DNA of 64,000 bases from NCBI RefSeq assembly GCF_025642785.1, contig NZ_JANZKU010000001.1, positions 186,001-250,000 on the forward strand, written 5' to 3'. The notes below the pieces were generated by a model that was given only the letters and a program-made list of their open reading frames with translations, searched no databases and was not told the DNA's origin. The position numbers were made by a program, and so were the translations under genes. This stretch comes from Pseudomonas sp. RIT-PI-AD (GTDB lineage Bacteria > Pseudomonadota > Gammaproteobacteria > Pseudomonadales > Pseudomonadaceae). The number at the start of each line of letters is the position of its first letter. Position 1 is the first letter of the stretch. Shown here in pieces: positions 47,238-56,316 of the stretch.

Positions 47238-48176
47238 ATGCACACCCCCGACGGCAGCGACACCCGGATACTCCTGGCCGGCTCCAGCGGCTTCATCGGC
47301 GGCGCGATCCGCCGCGCCTTGCAACGACGGGGCGCCGAGCCCCGCCTGCTGCTGCGACGGCCCTCGGCCGACGCGGCGCCGCAGGCGAGCGGCGACCTCA
47401 CCGACGCCGGTTCGCTGCGCGGTTGTTGCGAAGGCATCGAGACCTTGATCCACGCCGCCTCGGCGGTGGACGCCGACGAGGCGCGATGCCAGGCGGTCAA
47501 CGTCGAAGGCACGCGCAACCTGTTGCAGGAAGCGCGGCGCGCCGGCGTGTCGCGGGTGATCTACCTGAGCACCGCGGCGGTCTATGGCGAAGGCGCACAC
47601 CGCGACCTGCGCGAGGATGAGCTGCAACCGGCGCCGGTATCCGCCACCAGCCGCACCCGGTTGCAGGCCGAGCAGTTGGTGCTGCAGGCCGGCGGCGTGG
47701 TATTGCGGCCGTTCCTGGTCTATGGCGACGGCGATCGCTGGTTCATCCCGGCCCTCGTAGGCTTGTTGCGGCGCTATCCGGTGACCCTGGAGGGCGGGGC
47801 GGCGCAGCTCTCCCTGGTGGCGGTGGACGACCTGGCCGAGAGCGTGGCCGCCCTGGCCCTGGAAGCCCGCGACGAAGACCGCGGGCGGGTCTACCACGTC
47901 GGCCCGGAGCGGCCGGTCGCGCTGCGCGAGCTCCTGGCGGTGTTGCACCGCCAGGGGTTGGCGCCGGCGACCCAGGCCGACCTGCCCTACGCCCAGGCCG
48001 TCGAGGCGACCCGCACCCTGGGCTCCGCGGTCGCCCGCCAGTTGTCGCTGATCGCCTTCGACCACGTCTACGACAGCCAGGCGCTGCGCAGCCGCACCGG
48101 AGTGCGGCCGGCGGCGTTCGCCGAAGGGTTCGCGCGGTATGCCGAAGCCTATGCACGGGCGCTGGCGAGCGGCTAG
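47238..48176 (+). CDS. Extended SDR-fold NAD-dependent epimerase/dehydratase-like protein
   Basis: The 312-residue protein has the Rossmann motif 'LAGSSGFIGGAI', then 'VNVEGTRNLLQEARRAGVSRVIYLSTAAVYG' and the C-terminal 'VDDLAESVAALALEA'. The catalytic YxxxK is absent: the aligned segment reads 'ATSRTRLQAEQ', with Thr and Arg at the Tyr and Lys positions. ATG 47238 is preferred, 7 bases after GAGGAG. It is the last gene of the operon, 11 bp after the UbiA-like gene. It may reduce the butenolide or act as a non-classical SDR. Confidence 0.82.
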   Translation: MHTPDGSDTRILLAGSSGFIGGAIRRALQRRGAEPRLLLRRPSADAAPQASGDLTDAGSLRGCCEGIETLIHAASAVDADEARCQAVNVEGTRNLLQEARRAGVSRVIYLSTAAVYGEGAHRDLREDELQPAPVSATSRTRLQAEQLVLQAGGVVLRPFLVYGDGDRWFIPALVGLLRRYPVTLEGGAAQLSLVAVDDLAESVAALALEARDEDRGRVYHVGPERPVALRELLAVLHRQGLAPATQADLPYAQAVEATRTLGSAVARQLSLIAFDHVYDSQALRSRTGVRPAAFAEGFARYAEAYARALASG

Positions 48177-48559
48177 GGCGAGGGTCAGGATGCGCGACTC
48201 CCGGGCTCTACGAAAATGCCTGCGCACGGTGATGCTGCGTTGGAAACCGGTTCAGGCTGCTCACACAGCACGTAAAACGGTGCGTCTTCGCCTGTTTCTG
48301 TCTTGCCTGAGCTTCGTCCCGACCCCTGGGACCTCTCCACGGCGTGTGCGGAGGTGCAGGCCCGACTCGGCCGCCGTAATGAAGCCCGCCTTCTATCGTG
48401 CCGGCGTGGCGCCCCCGGGCCTGCCAGCGAAGGCGCGCTCGAATCCTCGACCCTTGCCAAAGGGCTCCAGCGCCCATTTTCTACTCGGAAAATGACCGGG
48501 CGCGTGCACCGCCTCACCGGTGGCCTGAGGGCGGCCATTCGTTCAGGAAGCGGGCGGGC
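48177..48559. other. Intergenic region after the AfsA-like operon
   Basis: This 383-bp gap between the converging SDR gene and LysR gene holds no credible gene. I see no strong terminator hairpin with a T-run in it. Confidence 0.4.
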
Positions 48560-49423
48560 TCACACCCGCACCGAGGCGGTCAGTTCCTCGAACAGGGTCT
48601 GCACCGAACGCAGCGCGCGACAGTCGGGGCGGGTCAGCAGCCACAGCTCGCTGTCGCAGCCGGGCAGGGCGTCGCTCAGGCGCTCCAGCCCGTCCAGGTC
48701 GCGGGCGACGAAGTCGGCCAGGGCGGCCACGCCGAGCCCGGCCTGGACCAGGCGGGCGACGGAGAACATGCCGCTGCAGCGGTAGGCCGGGGTGACCCGC
48801 GGATGCTGCTGGCGGCGCCAGACCACGGTGGTGTGGTCGGGCATGGCATCGTCCACCACGATCCACGGCAGGCGGGTGGCGTCCTCGGCCACCGCCTGGC
48901 GGTAGTCGGCGCGCCCGTAGACGGCATAAGACACGACGCCCAGGCGGCGGCCGACCAAGTGTTCCGGCGGCGCGTTGGTCAGGCGCAGGGCGATGTCGGC
49001 GTCGCGCCGGCTGAGGTTGGCGAATTCGTTCGAGGTGGCCAGTTCCAGGGACAGTGCCGGGTAGTGGGGCATGAAGCGTGCCAGCGCCGGCAGCAGCAGG
49101 GCGTGCAGCACGGCGTCGGTACAGGTCAGGCGCACCGTGCCGCTGACCACTTGGTCGCCCTGTTCGAGGGCGACCCGCGCGGCGTCCAGGGCCTGTTCGG
49201 CGCGCTCCGCCTGTTCCGCCAGGGCCTGGGCGGTGCCGGTGGGCAGGTAGCCGCGGCGGCTCTTCTCGAACAACGCCTTGCCCAGCGCGGCTTCCAGCCG
49301 ACGCACCGAACGGAACACCGTGGACACGTCCACCTGGAGCATCTCCGCGGCGCGGGCGAGGGAACGGCCGCGCACCAGGGCGAGCACCAGGGCGAGGTCG
49401 GCGTGGTCGATTCGATATTGCAT
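48560..49423 (-). CDS. LysR-family transcriptional regulator
   Basis: The protein is about 287 residues from ATG 49423. The N-terminal winged helix reads 'DLALVLALVRGRSLARAAEM', 'VFRSVRRLEAALGKALFEKSRRGYLPT'. The substrate-binding domain includes 'VRLTCTDAVLHALLLPAL'. It diverges from the amidotransferase-like gene at 49531, with a 107-bp shared promoter region, and most likely controls that gene. A role for the AfsA operon, which ends 384 bp away facing it, is possible but not indicated. Confidence 0.9.
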   Translation of the reverse strand: MQYRIDHADLALVLALVRGRSLARAAEMLQVDVSTVFRSVRRLEAALGKALFEKSRRGYLPTGTAQALAEQAERAEQALDAARVALEQGDQVVSGTVRLTCTDAVLHALLLPALARFMPHYPALSLELATSNEFANLSRRDADIALRLTNAPPEHLVGRRLGVVSYAVYGRADYRQAVAEDATRLPWIVVDDAMPDHTTVVWRRQQHPRVTPAYRCSGMFSVARLVQAGLGVAALADFVARDLDGLERLSDALPGCDSELWLLTRPDCRALRSVQTLFEELTASVRV

Positions 49424-49530
49424 CGCTGCATACTTCGCTTGTTTGAATGCCAATATTTGTTGCGTGGACGCCAGCTTATAGTGGCGCCACCGGGCCGGCC
49501 AGCCCCCCAACACGAGCGGAGGATCAGCGT

Positions 49531-50262
49531 ATGTTCAGCGTGAATCGGGTGAAGATCGCCTTGGTGGGCGAGCGTGATCGCGGCATCAAGGCCCACGAGG
49601 CGATACCGTTGGCGCTGGAGATGGCGGCCGAGGCCCTGCGCGTGAAGGTCGACTTCGACTGGCTGGCCACCGACCGTATCGGCGACGGCGCCTGCCTGGA
49701 CGCCTACGACGGCATCTGGTGCGTGCCGGGCAGCCCCTACCGCGATACCCAGGGCGCCCTGACCGCGATCCGCCATGCCCGCGAGGGCGGCATTCCCTTC
49801 CTCGGCACCTGCGGCGGTTTCCAGCACGCCCTGCTGGAGTTCGCGCGCAACAGCCTCGGCTGGCAGGACGCCCAGCACGCCGAACTGGACCCGCACGCGC
49901 CGAATCCGCTGATCGGGCCGCTCAGCTGTGCCCTGGTGGACGTGGGCGGACGCGTGCGCCTGGTGTCCGGCACGCAGATCGCCGAGCTCTACGGCGTGCT
50001 GGAAATCACCGAGGAATACCTGTGCCGCTATGGCCTGGACGCCGCCTTCCGCGAACCGCTGATGGCCCACAGCCTGCGGGCTTCCGGGCACGACGAGGCG
50101 GGCGAGGTGCGCGCCATCGAGCTGCAGGACCATCCGTTCTTCCTCGCCACCTTGTTCCAGCCGGAACGTGCGGCCCTGGCCGGTCGCCTGCCGCCGGTGG
50201 TCGCCGGTTTGGTCGGCGCCTGCGCGGTGCAGGCGGCCCATGAACGGAAGCGCGCCAGTTGA
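49531..50262 (+). CDS. Class I glutamine-amidotransferase-like protein (CTP synthase C-terminal type)
   Basis: The 243-residue protein resembles the amidotransferase half of CTP synthase. The nucleophile elbow is 'PFLGTCGGFQHALLEFARN' (Cys near 96). The end motif reads 'DHPFFLATLFQPERAAL', where CTP synthase has FHPE: the catalytic His is Gln. This fits the family annotated as 'CTP synthase C-terminal region-related (seleno)protein', of unknown function. GGAGG precedes the ATG. It is divergent from the LysR gene and overlaps the next gene by 4 bp. Confidence 0.82.
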   Translation: MFSVNRVKIALVGERDRGIKAHEAIPLALEMAAEALRVKVDFDWLATDRIGDGACLDAYDGIWCVPGSPYRDTQGALTAIRHAREGGIPFLGTCGGFQHALLEFARNSLGWQDAQHAELDPHAPNPLIGPLSCALVDVGGRVRLVSGTQIAELYGVLEITEEYLCRYGLDAAFREPLMAHSLRASGHDEAGEVRAIELQDHPFFLATLFQPERAALAGRLPPVVAGLVGACAVQAAHERKRAS

Positions 50263-50579
50263 TCGCCGCCACGCCGGAGCCTCCCTATTACGCGGTGATC
50301 TTCAGCTCGCGACGTACCCCCGGCGATCGGGGCTACGCCGAGGCGGCCGGGCGCATGCTGGAGCTGGCACGCCGGCAGCCGGGATTCCTCGGCGTGGAGT
50401 CCGCCCGCGAGGACGGCCTGGGGCTGACCGTCTCCTACTGGGAAAGCGAGGCCGCGATCCTGGCCTGGCGCCAGCAGGCGGAGCACGCGGCGGTACGCGA
50501 GCAAGGCCGGGCGCAGTGGTATGAGGCCTTCGCCACTCGCGTGGCGCGAGTGGAGCGGGCCTACGGCTTCGAACGCTAG
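50259..50579 (+). CDS. Antibiotic-biosynthesis-monooxygenase (ABM) fold protein
   Basis: The 106-residue protein shows the dimeric alpha/beta-barrel pattern 'YYAVIFSSRRT', 'AGRMLELARRQPGFLGVESAR', 'GLTVSYWESEAAILAWRQQAEH'. A TTG at 50259 overlapping the upstream stop (TTGA) is the best start. Such small proteins are heme-degrading, quinol-oxidising or simply uncharacterised. It is translationally coupled to the amidotransferase-like gene. Confidence 0.8.
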   Translation: MIAATPEPPYYAVIFSSRRTPGDRGYAEAAGRMLELARRQPGFLGVESAREDGLGLTVSYWESEAAILAWRQQAEHAAVREQGRAQWYEAFATRVARVERAYGFER

Positions 50580-50874
50580 GCCCGCCGCCCTTCGTGGTGC
50601 CGGCCAGGGAGGCCAGAATCGCGGGAATGCCGCTCAGGCATGGTGAGCGGGCAAACCGAAGCGGTTTTTGGCGAGGCCGCTTCGAGCGCAGCGGATCGCT
50701 ACGGATCCGGGCAGCGGACAGAGGGCGCTCCTCGTAGTGGAGGTAGATGGCGGAGTCCGGGCGGGCGCGATTCCTCGACGAATCCCCATGGCGACGTGCC
50801 TGGCGGACGAGCCTTAGCCGTCCGCCGCGGAACAGGGTATGTTTCCGCTGCCGACAACCTGTATGGAGACAGCC

Positions 50875-51318
50875 ATGAGCCTTCACGGCGACTACGATTC
50901 GCAGAACATCTTCGCCCAGATCATTCGCGGCGAGGCGCCCAGCTACACGATTTACGAGGACGAGGACGTGCTGGCGTTCCTCGACCTGTTTCCCCAGTCC
51001 TACGGCCACACCCTGATCATCCCCAAGCGGGCCGCGGCCCGGAACATCCTCGACATCGACCCGGAAAGCCTCTGCAAGCTGGCCCTGGCGGCGCAGAAAC
51101 TGACCCGCGTGCTGGTGGACGAGTTGCAGCCCGACGGGGTGCAGCTCTGCCAGTTCAACGGCGCGCCGAGCGGGCAGACGGTCTTCCATATCCACGTGCA
51201 CCTGATCCCCCGCTACACGGGGCAGGCGCCCGGTCCGCACGGTCAGGGCAAGGCCGATCCGGCGGTGCTGGAGGCACTGGCCGCGCGCCTGGCGTCACGC
51301 ATCCGCACGGCGCAGTGA
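50875..51318 (+). CDS. HIT-family nucleotide-binding protein
   Basis: The 147-residue protein has the histidine triad 'QTVFHIHVHLIPRY' and the N-terminal 'NIFAQIIRGEAPSYTIYEDED'. HIT hydrolases cleave AMP-linked or dinucleotide substrates. TGGAGA precedes the ATG. The position next to phoA matches P. aeruginosa PA3295/PA3296. The 295-bp gap upstream shows nothing notable. Confidence 0.93.
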   Translation: MSLHGDYDSQNIFAQIIRGEAPSYTIYEDEDVLAFLDLFPQSYGHTLIIPKRAAARNILDIDPESLCKLALAAQKLTRVLVDELQPDGVQLCQFNGAPSGQTVFHIHVHLIPRYTGQAPGPHGQGKADPAVLEALAARLASRIRTAQ

Positions 51319-51336
51319 AGGCGTCCCCCGGTCGAT

Positions 51337-51371
51337 AAAAAAGGCGCGCCCGTTACCGGGCGCGCCTTTTT
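51337..51371. terminator. Bidirectional terminator between HIT gene and phoA
   Basis: AAAAAAGGCGCGCCCG and CGGGCGCGCCTTTTT form a long stem around a TTAC loop-like centre. The flanking genes converge on it. Confidence 0.9.
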
Positions 51372-51384
51372 CATTGCGAGTGGC

Positions 51385-52830
51385 TCAGTTCAACTGCAAG
51401 GCGTTGCGGATGGTGAAGAACAGGTCAGTCTGGTCGGTCAGGCCGGTCACGTTGGCAGACCTCGGTCCGAACGCGCCTACGCGCAGTTGGGTACCGGTAT
51501 GCTCCTGGGAGCTGCCCTCGGAGGTGCCGTAGCTCACCGCCATCACCGAACCGTCCTTGGTCAGCAGGGCCTGGGACAGGCCCGGCGCCGAGGTTTCCGG
51601 CGGAATGATCTGGCTGGAGTGGGCATGGTCGGCGGTGACGATGACCAGCGTGTTGCCGTCGGCCTTGGCGAAGGCGAGGGCGATCTGCACGGCTTCGTCC
51701 AGATCGACGGTTTCGCCGATCTGTCCGCAGGGGTTGGCGGCATGATCCTGCTTGTCGATGGACGCGCCTTCGACTTGCAGGAAGAAACCCTTGTCGTTGG
51801 TCTTCAGCAGGTCGATGGCTTTCTGGGTCATCGCGGCCAGGGTCGGAATGTCCTCGGTGCGCTCGGGGTTGGGTTGGCAGGTCACCGGCTCCAGGTCGAG
51901 GCTACCGTGGTAGCTGGCCTTGGGGCCGGTCCAGCGTACCGGCATGTTGCCTGGCGCGAACAGGCCGAGCAGCGGCTGATCCTGGTTGGCGACTTTCACC
52001 TGGTCCAACCCGGCCATGTTCTCCACGACTTTGAAACCGCGCGCATTGGCCTGCTCGCGCAGGGTACGACCCTGCCAATTGCCGGCCTTGGCGGCTTCGG
52101 CGAAGGTGCTGGCCCCGCCGCCGAGCACCACGTCCGGACGGGCATTGAGCAGTTGTTCGGCGATAGAGCCGCGACCGCCGTTTTCCAGGGCATTCGACGG
52201 GCATTCTTTGCTGGTTGCCACGGGGCCGTAGCACTTGCGCGAGGTGACGTGGGAGACCTGCGCGGCCGGCGTGGCGTCTTCCAGTTCAGCGGTGGAAACG
52301 TCGCCGGTGGCCAGGCCCTTGGCTTTCGCCAGTTCCAGCAGGGTGGCGTGATCCCGCTCGTCGATGTCCACGCCGAGGGCGCCGTTGTAGCTCTTGGTGC
52401 CGGTGGACCAGGCCGTGGCGGAAGCGGCGGAATCGGTGACGTAGTCCGGCAGACCGGTGTCCTTATGCAGCGAGTAGTGGGTGTACTGGCCGGTCATCGG
52501 CAAGGCGTCGATACCCTTGAAATAGCCGCCCGCGCCCATGGCGTAGTTGCGCGCCAGGGTGATTTCCGAATCGCCCATGCCGTCGCCGATCAGCAGAATC
52601 ACGTTTTTCGCGGGCGCATCCGACAGGGCGTTCTTCAACTCGACGCTGATGTTCCGGTCCAGACGCCGCGCACCGCCGAACTGGGTGATATCGCCGCGTG
52701 CTTCCCGGTCCGTCAAGTGTCGCATCAATTTGGTGGAGTGGGTGCCCTCCTGAGCGAACGTGGCGTTGGCCGTCGCGAGGAAAGCGATGGAAGCCGCGAT
52801 CGAAATAGCCAGCGATTGGCGCGTCATCAT
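51385..52830 (-). CDS. phoA: Alkaline phosphatase PhoA
   Basis: The protein is about 481 residues with a signal peptide ending 'ANATFAQ'. The nucleophile Ser is in '[15 protein letters not shown]', and metal ligands are in '[12 protein letters not shown]', '[10 protein letters not shown]' and '[10 protein letters not shown]'. It is a periplasmic or secreted phosphomonoesterase that frees phosphate under starvation. Two ATGs in tandem follow AAGGA; the first is chosen. A PHO box lies about 105 bp upstream, fitting PhoB control. It is divergent from the HhH gene. Confidence 0.95.
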   Translation of the reverse strand: MMTRQSLAISIAASIAFLATANATFAQEGTHSTKLMRHLTDREARGDITQFGGARRLDRNISVELKNALSDAPAKNVILLIGDGMGDSEITLARNYAMGAGGYFKGIDALPMTGQYTHYSLHKDTGLPDYVTDSAASATAWSTGTKSYNGALGVDIDERDHATLLELAKAKGLATGDVSTAELEDATPAAQVSHVTSRKCYGPVATSKECPSNALENGGRGSIAEQLLNARPDVVLGGGASTFAEAAKAGNWQGRTLREQANARGFKVVENMAGLDQVKVANQDQPLLGLFAPGNMPVRWTGPKASYHGSLDLEPVTCQPNPERTEDIPTLAAMTQKAIDLLKTNDKGFFLQVEGASIDKQDHAANPCGQIGETVDLDEAVQIALAFAKADGNTLVIVTADHAHSSQIIPPETSAPGLSQALLTKDGSVMAVSYGTSEGSSQEHTGTQLRVGAFGPRSANVTGLTDQTDLFFTIRNALQLN

Positions 52831-52934
52831 GTCTCTGATCCTTGGATATGAAAAATTCTGGTTCCGCGTCGATCCGCCAGGGGCCGACCCGGACACCGCC
52901 AGAAATGGAGCAGGCTGGACGTTAAGGCAGGCTA

Positions 52935-52952
52935 ATGACGTTAACGTGACAG
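52935..52952 (-). promoter_or_regulatory. PHO box upstream of phoA
   Basis: On the minus strand the site reads CTGTCAC-GTTA-ACGTCAT, close to the PhoB consensus CTGTCAT-N4-CTGTCAT. It faces phoA, 105-122 bp before its start codon. Confidence 0.7.
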
Positions 52953-53064
52953 CGCCGCACATTCGCGCCCATGGGTTCGCTCGCGGCGCTCGGAGAACGC
53001 CCGAACCGCCCGGGCCGCTGGCCGTCGAATCGGGAAAGGGCCGCCGTCGCTCGCCGGAGCATCC

Positions 53065-53502
53065 ATGAAAGACATCACCGCGAAGGACCTGGGCATCGAT
53101 CTGCAGGAAGACAGCGAGGACGCGTTGTTCAAGTGGTTCCTCGCCAGCTTCCTGTTCGGCAAGCGCATCCAGCGGGATATCGCCGCCGAGGCGTACCGGG
53201 TCATCGCCGACAAGTACCGCTGCGCGACGCCCGCCGCCTTGGCCCACTGCGGCCGCCGACGGCTGGTCGGCATGCTCGGCGAGGCCCGCTACGTGCGCTA
53301 CGACGAGTCCACCGCCGCGCGCCTGCTCAAGCTGTGCGCCAGGCTCGAAGCCGAATACGGCGGCCGTTTCGCCGGCATCCTCGCGGCCAGCGCGGACCGG
53401 CGGGATTTCGAGCGGCACCTGCAAACCTTCGAGGGAGTCGGCCCGAAGACCGTGGAAATCTTCATGCGCGAGGCGGGGCGCGTCTGCTACCCGGACGTCT
53501 GA
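53065..53502 (+). CDS. Short HhH-GPD-like protein
   Basis: The 145-residue protein resembles the N-terminal part of endonuclease III-type proteins, with the helix-hairpin-helix '[19 protein letters not shown]' including the Lys found in glycosylase/lyases. It ends soon after ('RVCYPDV'), before the catalytic Asp loop and the iron-sulfur cluster region of Nth. It may be a DNA-binding remnant or a member of a short family. It diverges from phoA with a shared 234-bp promoter region. Confidence 0.7.
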   Translation: MKDITAKDLGIDLQEDSEDALFKWFLASFLFGKRIQRDIAAEAYRVIADKYRCATPAALAHCGRRRLVGMLGEARYVRYDESTAARLLKLCARLEAEYGGRFAGILAASADRRDFERHLQTFEGVGPKTVEIFMREAGRVCYPDV

Positions 53503-53705
53503 CGGGCCGGGCGGCTGGTGGGCGCGCCAGCCCGCAGGGGCGCGGGGCGATGGCCGCCCCCTCGACGCGCCCATCGGAGCCCTGTGCCTGGCCTCGATCC
53601 CCCGTCGATAGCGTCGCTCGGCCTCGCCTACCGGTGACGCCGGTGGAACCGCGGCCAAGGGCGCAGTGCCTATAGCGGAACGCCTCAGCGCAGTGGGAGC
53701 CGATC

Positions 53706-54617
53706 ATGGCCGATGAGCAGAAGAAAACCCCGGAGGCGCATCGGGCGTCGTCCCGCGCAGGTCCGGACGAGCCGCAGGGGGCCCGCGAGGACGCCCGCAA
53801 CACCCAGGAAGAGGTCGACCCGGCGCTTTCCCAGGACGAAAAGGAAAGCGTGCAGGACAGGCAGCCGCCGCGCGCCCAGGTGCTGCACGAGGTGATCCGC
53901 GTGCAGGGCGAGTACGAACTGGAGCGCAGCGTGCAGGCGCTCTGGTGGTCGGCGCTGGCAGCGGGGTTGACCCTGGGGCTGTCGTTGATGGTGATGGGGC
54001 TGTTCCGGGCGCACTTGGGCGAGCATCCGTTGAGTGCGGTGATCGCCAGCCTCGGCTACCCGGTGGGGTTTCTCGCGGTGATTCTCGCCCGCCAGCAGCT
54101 ATTCACCGAAAACACCCTCACCGCGGTGCTGCCGCTGATGAACGAGCCGAGCCTGGGCAAGGCCCTGCAACTGCTGCGGCTGTGGGCAGTGGTCCTGCTC
54201 GGCAACCTGGCCGGTACCCTGACCTTCGCCTACGCCACCTTGCACCTGCCGATCTTCGATGAGGCGACCGACCAGGCCTTCCTGGAAATCGGGCGCGAGG
54301 TCATGGAGAACGGCGCCTACCCGATGTTCGCCAAGGCGATTGTTTCCGGCTGGATGATCGCCACCATGGTCTGGCTGATCCCGGCGGCGGAAAACGCCAA
54401 GGTCTGGATCATCATCATCGTCACCTACTGCATGGCGCTGGGCAGCTTCACCCACATCGTCGTCGGCTCGGCCGAGGTGGGTTACCTGGTGTTCGCCGGG
54501 GAGATCGGCTGGCGTGCGTTCTGGCTGCAATTCGCCTTGCCGACCCTGGGCGGCAATATCGTCGGCGGCAGCCTGATCTTCGCCCTGATCAGCCACGCGC
54601 AGATCCGCAGCGAATGA
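53706..54617 (+). CDS. YfdC-like formate/nitrite-transporter family protein
   Basis: The 303-residue protein has a charged N-terminal ~75 residues (many Glu, Asp, Arg), then six membrane helices of the FNT fold with 'LARQQLFTENTLTAVLPLM' and 'LLGNLAGTLTFAYATL'. This is the E. coli YfdC type, whose substrate is unknown. A near-Asn-Pro-free selectivity region sets it apart from FocA. Confidence 0.85.
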   Translation: MADEQKKTPEAHRASSRAGPDEPQGAREDARNTQEEVDPALSQDEKESVQDRQPPRAQVLHEVIRVQGEYELERSVQALWWSALAAGLTLGLSLMVMGLFRAHLGEHPLSAVIASLGYPVGFLAVILARQQLFTENTLTAVLPLMNEPSLGKALQLLRLWAVVLLGNLAGTLTFAYATLHLPIFDEATDQAFLEIGREVMENGAYPMFAKAIVSGWMIATMVWLIPAAENAKVWIIIIVTYCMALGSFTHIVVGSAEVGYLVFAGEIGWRAFWLQFALPTLGGNIVGGSLIFALISHAQIRSE

Positions 54618-54709
54618 CGTCCCGTGCGGCCTTCGGCCTCCAGGCTTGAGGGTACGCCGTTCGCCGCTATCATCCTCGGCTCCCCGGACGCGCAGGCGAT
54701 GGCCGAACG

Positions 54710-56132
54710 ATGAAATCGCTGACTTCCAGGCCCCGGGGCCTTTCCGTCCTGCTCGCCCTGTGGGTGGCGCTGGTGATCGTCACCCAGCGGAGCGGCAACA
54801 CCGAAAGCGACCCTCTGGGCACTCTGCTGGTCAGCGAGTCGTTGCTGGAGCACGGCACCCTGAAACTGGATGCCTATGGGGCGGAATACCTGAAGGGTTT
54901 CGGCTTTCGCGTGCATGAGAAGAACGGCCATTTCTACAATTACTTCCCACTCGGGACGGCCTTGCTCAGCACGCCTTTGGTCGCCCTGGCGCACGCCGCC
55001 GGCTGGCGCATGAGCGCGGACGAGGCGCCGCTGCAAGTGATCCTCACGATCCTGGCGGCCTGGCTGGTCGTCTACATCCTGTACAAGACCGCGCGCCTCT
55101 ATTTGCAACCCCTGCCCAGCCTGGCCCTGGTGGGGATCTGCTGGTTCGGCAGTTCACTGGCGAGCACTCTGGGCACCGCGTTGTGGTTCCATGACTTCGC
55201 CTTTGTGTTTTCCAGCGCGGCGCTCTACTGGGCGGTGCGCAATCCGCCCAGGGGCTGGGCCGGCGCGCCCTGGCGATCCGCAGCGCACTGTTCATGGTCT
55301 ACCTCTGCCGGCCGACCCTGGCCCTGCTGGACCCTGCCTGTTGCTCTATTGCTTTTGCCTCGGAGAGCGCCGGCTGGACCTGCTGGCGGCGGCCACTCTG
55401 CTGGTCTGGCCGTCGCTGCACCTGATCTCGATCAGTCACTTCCCGCATGGGTGGGCCGGTTGGTCCTTGATGACGGATGCACTGCCCGGTCTGTTCCTCG
55501 GTTTGTTCAGCCTGCTCGGCGGGTTGCGACATGGTCGGCGTGGCGTGCTGGCGATGCTGCTGGCGGGCGGCCTGGCGGGAATCGTCTGCAACGCAAGGCC
55601 TCTACAACCCTTACAGCAAGCGCTGGAACGCGTAGCCGGACATCGATCGCTACCCGGAGTACCTCTTCGACTGGGGCCACCCGCCGTTCCCGCATTCATA
55701 CCGCCACAGGCCCATCGCCTGGAAGCGTTCCGGGCGAAGTACCTGCCACCCTTCCAGGCGGCGGTGGACATCCCCTACGACACGCCGGCGGCGGCGTTCG
55801 ATCGCTTCCATGGCCTGGAGGACGGCTTCCGCTGGAGCGATGGCCACGAATCGAGCCCGAGCTTCAACGTCGGCGAGCAGGCCTTCCTGGGCGAGGCGCG
55901 TTTGCAGGCGATGATCCTCGACCGGCAGCGCCTGACGCTTCTGCTCAACGGTCACACCCTGTACAACGGTGTGCTGGCCGGCGGCGAACAGGACATCGCC
56001 TTCGAGGTCCCGCCCGGGGTGATTCGCCCGGGGCTCAACAGCTTGGTGTTCCGCCTGCCCGACGCCCACGCGCCGAACGCCGCCGACCCGCGCATGCTGG
56101 CCCTGGCGTTGCGCCGCTTCTCGTTGCGCTGA
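54710..56132 (+). pseudogene. Decayed membrane glycosyltransferase-like gene
   Basis: The gene starts as a membrane protein ('MKSLTSRPRGLSVLLALWVA', then 'HEKNGHFYNYFPLGTALLSTP'), a pattern seen in dolichyl-phosphate-mannosyltransferase-like proteins. The sense frame shifts near 55250 to read 'LAIRSALFMVYLCRPTLALL', shifts again near 55330 to 'HFPHGWAGWSLMTDALPGL', and again near 55600 to 'GLYNPYSKRWNA' followed by an in-frame TAG (55633-55635) and 'PDIDRYPEYLFDWGHPPF'. A last shift near 55690 restores an intact C-terminal domain to 56132. At least four frame changes and a stop show decay rather than one sequencing error. Confidence 0.8.
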
Positions 56133-56316
56133 GGGCGCGCCTTAATCCGGGCTGCGGCCCGCCGACAGCCGAACGACGCGTGAGGCCCGCGGAAGCGCCG
56201 GGGAATCCGCGAAGGTCGCGGCCGGCTCGCATCGCGGCGAGCCATTCAAGGACGGGCTGCTACTCTCAGGGATGCATTGCTAGGACTCACTTCCAGTCGG
56301 AAACCCAGGAGTACTG

